A stretch of 37,154 nt of DNA, from NCBI RefSeq assembly GCF_000003815.2, contig NC_049979.1, positions 17,118,491-17,155,644 of the forward strand, written 5' to 3'. The translations under genes were made by a program, and so were the position numbers. Shown piece by piece: positions 34,308 through 37,154 of the stretch (positions within the stretch are counted from its first letter, which is position 1; the number at the start of each line of letters is the position of its first letter). The stretch comes from Branchiostoma floridae. Its lineage: Eukaryota > Chordata > Leptocardii > Amphioxiformes > Branchiostomatidae. Below the pieces are notes generated by a model. That model was not told where the DNA came from and searched no databases. It saw nothing but the letters and a program-made list of their open reading frames with translations.

Positions 34308-35453
34308 CACAGTCCATTTGCAACCTTGTCTGTCAAGACACTGTAAAATAGCATGACACTCAAGCTGAGCCAAGCATGTATTTTCTGTGTCAGGTGCTCA
34401 AAGTTGATTGCATAATGTTAAAGTATTGAATCACCATCGCCCCGGGCTCCATGTATCTATTGTGTTCTATAAATAATTGTGGTCCTTTATACAGATTGTC
34501 TGAATGCTATCTCGGCCAACCCTCTTTCTTTAACAGAACAATTAATGTTTCAATCTTGATCAAGTGTAAACACAATGCACATATTTTTTCTTTTATTTAC
34601 TCATGGAAATTAAATGCGAACGCTTTTCATCTTATTGCAAATAGCAATCAGTGCAAACTTTGATTTTGAATGCACTGTATTTGAAACGCCGGCAAGCTAT
34701 TATAGCGACACTACTAGTATTATAGTGGATCCTGAGAAAAGAACTTTGTAACAGAGTGTCAGCTTACAGATGTGTCCTATGTGACAGAGACTGCAATTTA
34801 ATAGTTATGGTCGAATCTGTAGGGCTGATATCAATTAGGATTTTACTATGGTCAATATTAACCGGAGGAGGCCATATACAGATTATTCAAATCACCCGCA
34901 CAATTTTGTTGTGTTCTGTTTTCTTTTCCGTTTTATGTATAACGGAGAGGATCTAAAGTTCGGTAACGTTAACTGGCATAACTCAACCTACTGATTCTTT
35001 GAAAAAGTTACATTTGAATATAACAGGTCAGCACATGATATACGAAGAACATTTACAAGAATATTCCTCTGAAAATACACACTTGTGCACTGGACCAAGA
35101 ATTATTATCAACTTCTTTTATTGCTTTGTGTGACTTAAAAAGAGTAATAAGATAGTTCAGGGGCGTCAATTATAATTCATTATGCAGATGATGGTCCAGT
35201 TCGTTCACTTTGGTCGGAATCAGGGTCTATTCTTCTTACATTGTACTGATATGATATGATAGACCGTCCTTCTGCCAATGCTAGGCGTGTGACCAGAAGT
35301 GGCGATCTGGTCAGACTCGAGTCAGACACTGGCCCTGATTTGCTCATTTTTACACGCTTTGCTAGCCAAATAATGTCACAAACATATGTTTTTATTTACC
35401 TGCTGTAATCGTTTCTGATGGCTCTTAGCTAATATTGGGACACTACCACTGAG

Positions 35454-35580
35454 TTGCTGCCGTGGTGCGCGCCAAAACAGTGCCGTGTTTTCACGCTGCA
35501 TATCATTATCGTATTTAGGATTGCTGCTGTGGTATGTGCCAAAACAGTGCCATGTTTTCCTGCTGCATATCATTATCTTA
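35454..35580. repeat. Diverged tandem duplication, period 67 bp
   Basis: Two adjacent copies begin TTGCTGCCGTGG (35454) and TTGCTGCTGTGG (35521). They share GCCAAAACAGTGCC, TGTTTTC and GCTGCATATCATTATC in the same order. Several substitutions separate them, so the duplication is not recent. Confidence 0.85.
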
Positions 35581-35688
35581 AGGATTCCTAAAGGGTCTCT
35601 ATGGAGTGTCCAAATTTTCAATCCCATTAAATCAATGAAGGCAAATAGCTCATTTGAAAGGTTGCCTTTCAATGGATTTATTCATATA

Positions 35689-35896
35689 CTGTAAATGCAT
35701 TTAAGTTCGCGGGGATTTAATTTCGCGGTAGCGGGAAAATTGACTTTTCGCTGTGGCTTTAATTTCGCGGTAGCACTATGCACTGTAGTCTCTTACTGTT
35801 ATGGAAAAATGTTTGCGGTGGTTTTAAATTCGCGGTGAAGCGGCCGCCGCGAAAACCGCGAACATCAATCCACCGCGAACATTTCTGCATTTACAG
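35689..35896. mobile_element. MITE-like inverted-repeat element, copy 1 (208 bp, TA-flanked)
   Basis: The ends are CTGTAAATGCATTTAAGTTC and its near-complement ending GAACATTTCTGCATTTACAG, with TA on both sides (35687-35688 and 35897-35898). The interior is made of TTCGCGG/CCGCGAA blocks that can fold into long stems. There is no ORF. The TA flanks and short length suggest a non-autonomous Tc1/mariner-type element, but the superfamily is inference. Confidence 0.85.
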
Positions 35897-36024
35897 TAGT
35901 ACTAGTATTAAATTGTGAAATAGCCAGTTCAATTTCAAACAAGGAAAGTTGTTGAAAAAATAGGTTTGTCGAATCGGCTACTACAAAACATCTGTTACCT
36001 TCTACAGAGGTCGTTGTCATAGTA

Positions 36025-36232
36025 CTGTAAATGTATTTAAGTTCGCGGGGATTTAATTTCGCGGTAGCGAGAAAAAGGACTTTTCGCGGTGGATTTAAGT
36101 TCGCGGTAACACCATAGACTGCAATCTAATATCATAATAGAAAAATGTTCGCGGTGGTTTTAAATTCGCGGTGAAGTGGTCACCGCGAAAACCGCGAACA
36201 TTAATCCACCGCGAACATTTCTGCATTTACAG
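36025..36232. mobile_element. MITE-like inverted-repeat element, copy 2 (208 bp, TA-flanked)
   Basis: Same length, orientation and internal layout as the copy at 35689, with TA at 36023-36024 and 36233-36234. The copies differ by scattered substitutions, for example GTATTT for GCATTT near the left end and GTGGTCACC for GCGGCCGCC in the centre. They are separate insertions, or one old duplication, 128 bp apart. Confidence 0.85.
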
Positions 36233-36466
36233 TAATCTTCGCTGCGAAATGCTTGCTCCTCCCCTGCAGTACGCAGCCGCAGTACCTGACCTCTCATGTA
36301 TTTCGCGGCGCATGGATTTGGCTTCACACCGCCACTCGGTCCGATGGGCCAAAGGTCTTTTATTTGACCTACTCGCACGCTGTGCACAAAAGCGCCCCAA
36401 TCGTTACATAAAGTTACCCCAGTCACTTTGGCCTTCAAAACCTAACAGTCGGCGCCCGTGACCAAG

Positions 36467-36559
36467 ATGGCCCGGAGTTTGTCACGTCCAGAACTGAGAC
36501 AGCTGGTGGATTCACTGGTGCTAGACTGTGGTAACATGGCGTCTCATTCCAAAGCAATG
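36467..36559 (+). CDS. First exon of a second GLYATL-family gene (partial)
   Basis: The 93-nt exon encodes MARSLSRPELRQLV and continues to MASHSKAM, then a GTAAAC donor. It matches the first exon of the upstream GLYATL gene in length, phase 0 and 23 of 31 residues, and both donors follow CATTCCAAAGCAATG. The start context is CCAAGATGG. No second exon is visible before the window ends, so the rest lies downstream. It is either a tandem paralogue or a remnant first exon; the conservation of protein and donor favours a live gene. Confidence 0.8.
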
Positions 36560-37154
36560 GTAAACGTTACCGTTATCTTCACCAACCAGTTTTATACTCA
36601 TTTCCTCGCCGGAAATAAATGTACAACGTTAGTGATTTCGTAAATCAATCCTTTTTATCGTGTTTCTGTGTTAAACGGGGTTGGCCTCTCAGAGGGTCTG
36701 CATGGGGGGGTCATCTTAACGCTTAACGGTGAATTCAGGAGGCCCGGTAACGCTTAACGGTAAATTCAGGAGGCCCGGTAACGTTTAACGGTAAATTCAG
36801 AAGGAGTTACAAAGCATAACACTTAAGTAACATTGACGTGCATTCCTATTCATACAACGCTAGAGTAGTTATATCAATGGGTGAAAATATCCGACTAATG
36901 ACAAGCAAAAGGTGCCCAGAACCCGGAGGAATGGCAGGGAAAATGTCCATGACATCTGTAAATTGACGGAGGCGGAGAACCCGGCCCGCCACAAAGACGG
37001 CGGCAGCAAATTTCTTCTGGGGGGATTGGCAGAGGTCGCATGTCTCCGGTCACAAATATGCAAATGAGACTGCCGTCACAACTATGCAAAGCGCCAAGGA
37101 AAGAGACAACGCCTACTGCCCACAACTATCTGTAATAGCCTTACAAATGCAACA
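36560..37154 (+). other. Start of intron 1 of the second GLYATL gene
   Basis: No exon homologous to exon 2 of the first gene is found. It contains a 31-bp tandem repeat and a GC-rich block at about 36910-37060, whose reverse-strand ORF shows no recognisable family. Confidence 0.55.
36717..36804. repeat. 31-bp tandem repeat, about 2.7 copies
   Basis: Units start at 36717, 36748 and 36779 with TAACGCTTAACGG, then a GAATTCAGGAGGCCCGG-like stretch. Copies 1 and 2 differ at one base (TGAATT/TAAATT). Copy 3 is partial and diverges after AAATTCAG. Confidence 0.9.

Larger units (their letters stand above)
34308..36466. other. 3' flank of the first GLYATL gene and promoter of the second
   Basis: Intergenic stretch of 2.2 kb. 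It holds a candidate ATTAAA poly(A) signal at 34609-34614, a 67-bp-period tandem duplication and two 208-bp mobile elements (listed separately). The last 230 bp before 36467 have more CpG and probably include the promoter of the second GLYATL gene. No protein-coding exon is visible. Confidence 0.6.

Noticed and set aside
36895-37125. A 76-codon GC- and Cys-rich - strand ORF near the window end.
   Set aside because: The cysteine spacing fits no domain I know, and it lies in the expected intron of the second GLYATL gene. It may be a repeat fragment.
1-37154. CRISPR arrays, bacterial operons, riboswitches or tRNA/rRNA genes.
   Set aside because: The sequence is animal genomic DNA with spliced genes, and no such structure was seen on either strand.

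Overview
The window is animal nuclear DNA. It holds intron-split genes with GT/AG junctions and long AT-rich introns, and no operon structure. The protein families, the intron phases and the small inverted-repeat elements fit an invertebrate deuterostome. A cephalochordate (amphioxus, Branchiostoma-like) is my best guess, but that is inference and not shown by the sequence.

Layout. (1) 1-20908, + strand: an amyloid precursor protein (APP/APLP) homologue lacking only its first, signal-peptide exon. I can place 18 coding exons. They encode the E1 domain (growth-factor-like and copper-binding subdomains), an EGF-like module, the E2 helical domain, a long multi-exon juxtamembrane linker, one membrane segment and a strongly conserved cytoplasmic tail with the YENPTY motif. 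(2) 20909-24495: 3' flanks of two convergent genes. (3) 24496-30414, - strand: a complete 13-exon beta-hexosaminidase gene (HEXA/HEXB family, 569 codons). (4) 30415-31015: a 601-bp head-to-head intergenic region, probably a shared promoter. (5) 31016-34307, + strand: a complete 5-exon glycine N-acyltransferase-like gene (GLYATL family, 290 codons). (6) 34308-36466: intergenic DNA with a 67-bp tandem duplication and two 208-bp inverted-repeat elements. (7) 36467-36559: first exon of a second, tandem GLYATL gene running off the window, followed by a 31-bp tandem repeat in its intron.

The three families do not form one pathway. APP is a type I membrane adhesion/signalling protein, hexosaminidase is a lysosomal glycosidase, and GLYATL proteins are acyl-CoA N-acyltransferases.

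The most interesting part is the APP homologue. It carries an EGF-like exon in the slot between E1 and E2, where vertebrate APP has its acidic region and Kunitz exon. Its E1 domain has lost one complete disulfide pair (both cysteines), the basic heparin loop and most copper ligands. E2 keeps all four metal-binding histidines. Five consecutive phase 1-1 exons form the linker. The exon between EGF and E2 looks damaged: one extra base breaks the frame and there is an in-frame stop. The whole coding sequence becomes divisible by three only if that one base is discounted.
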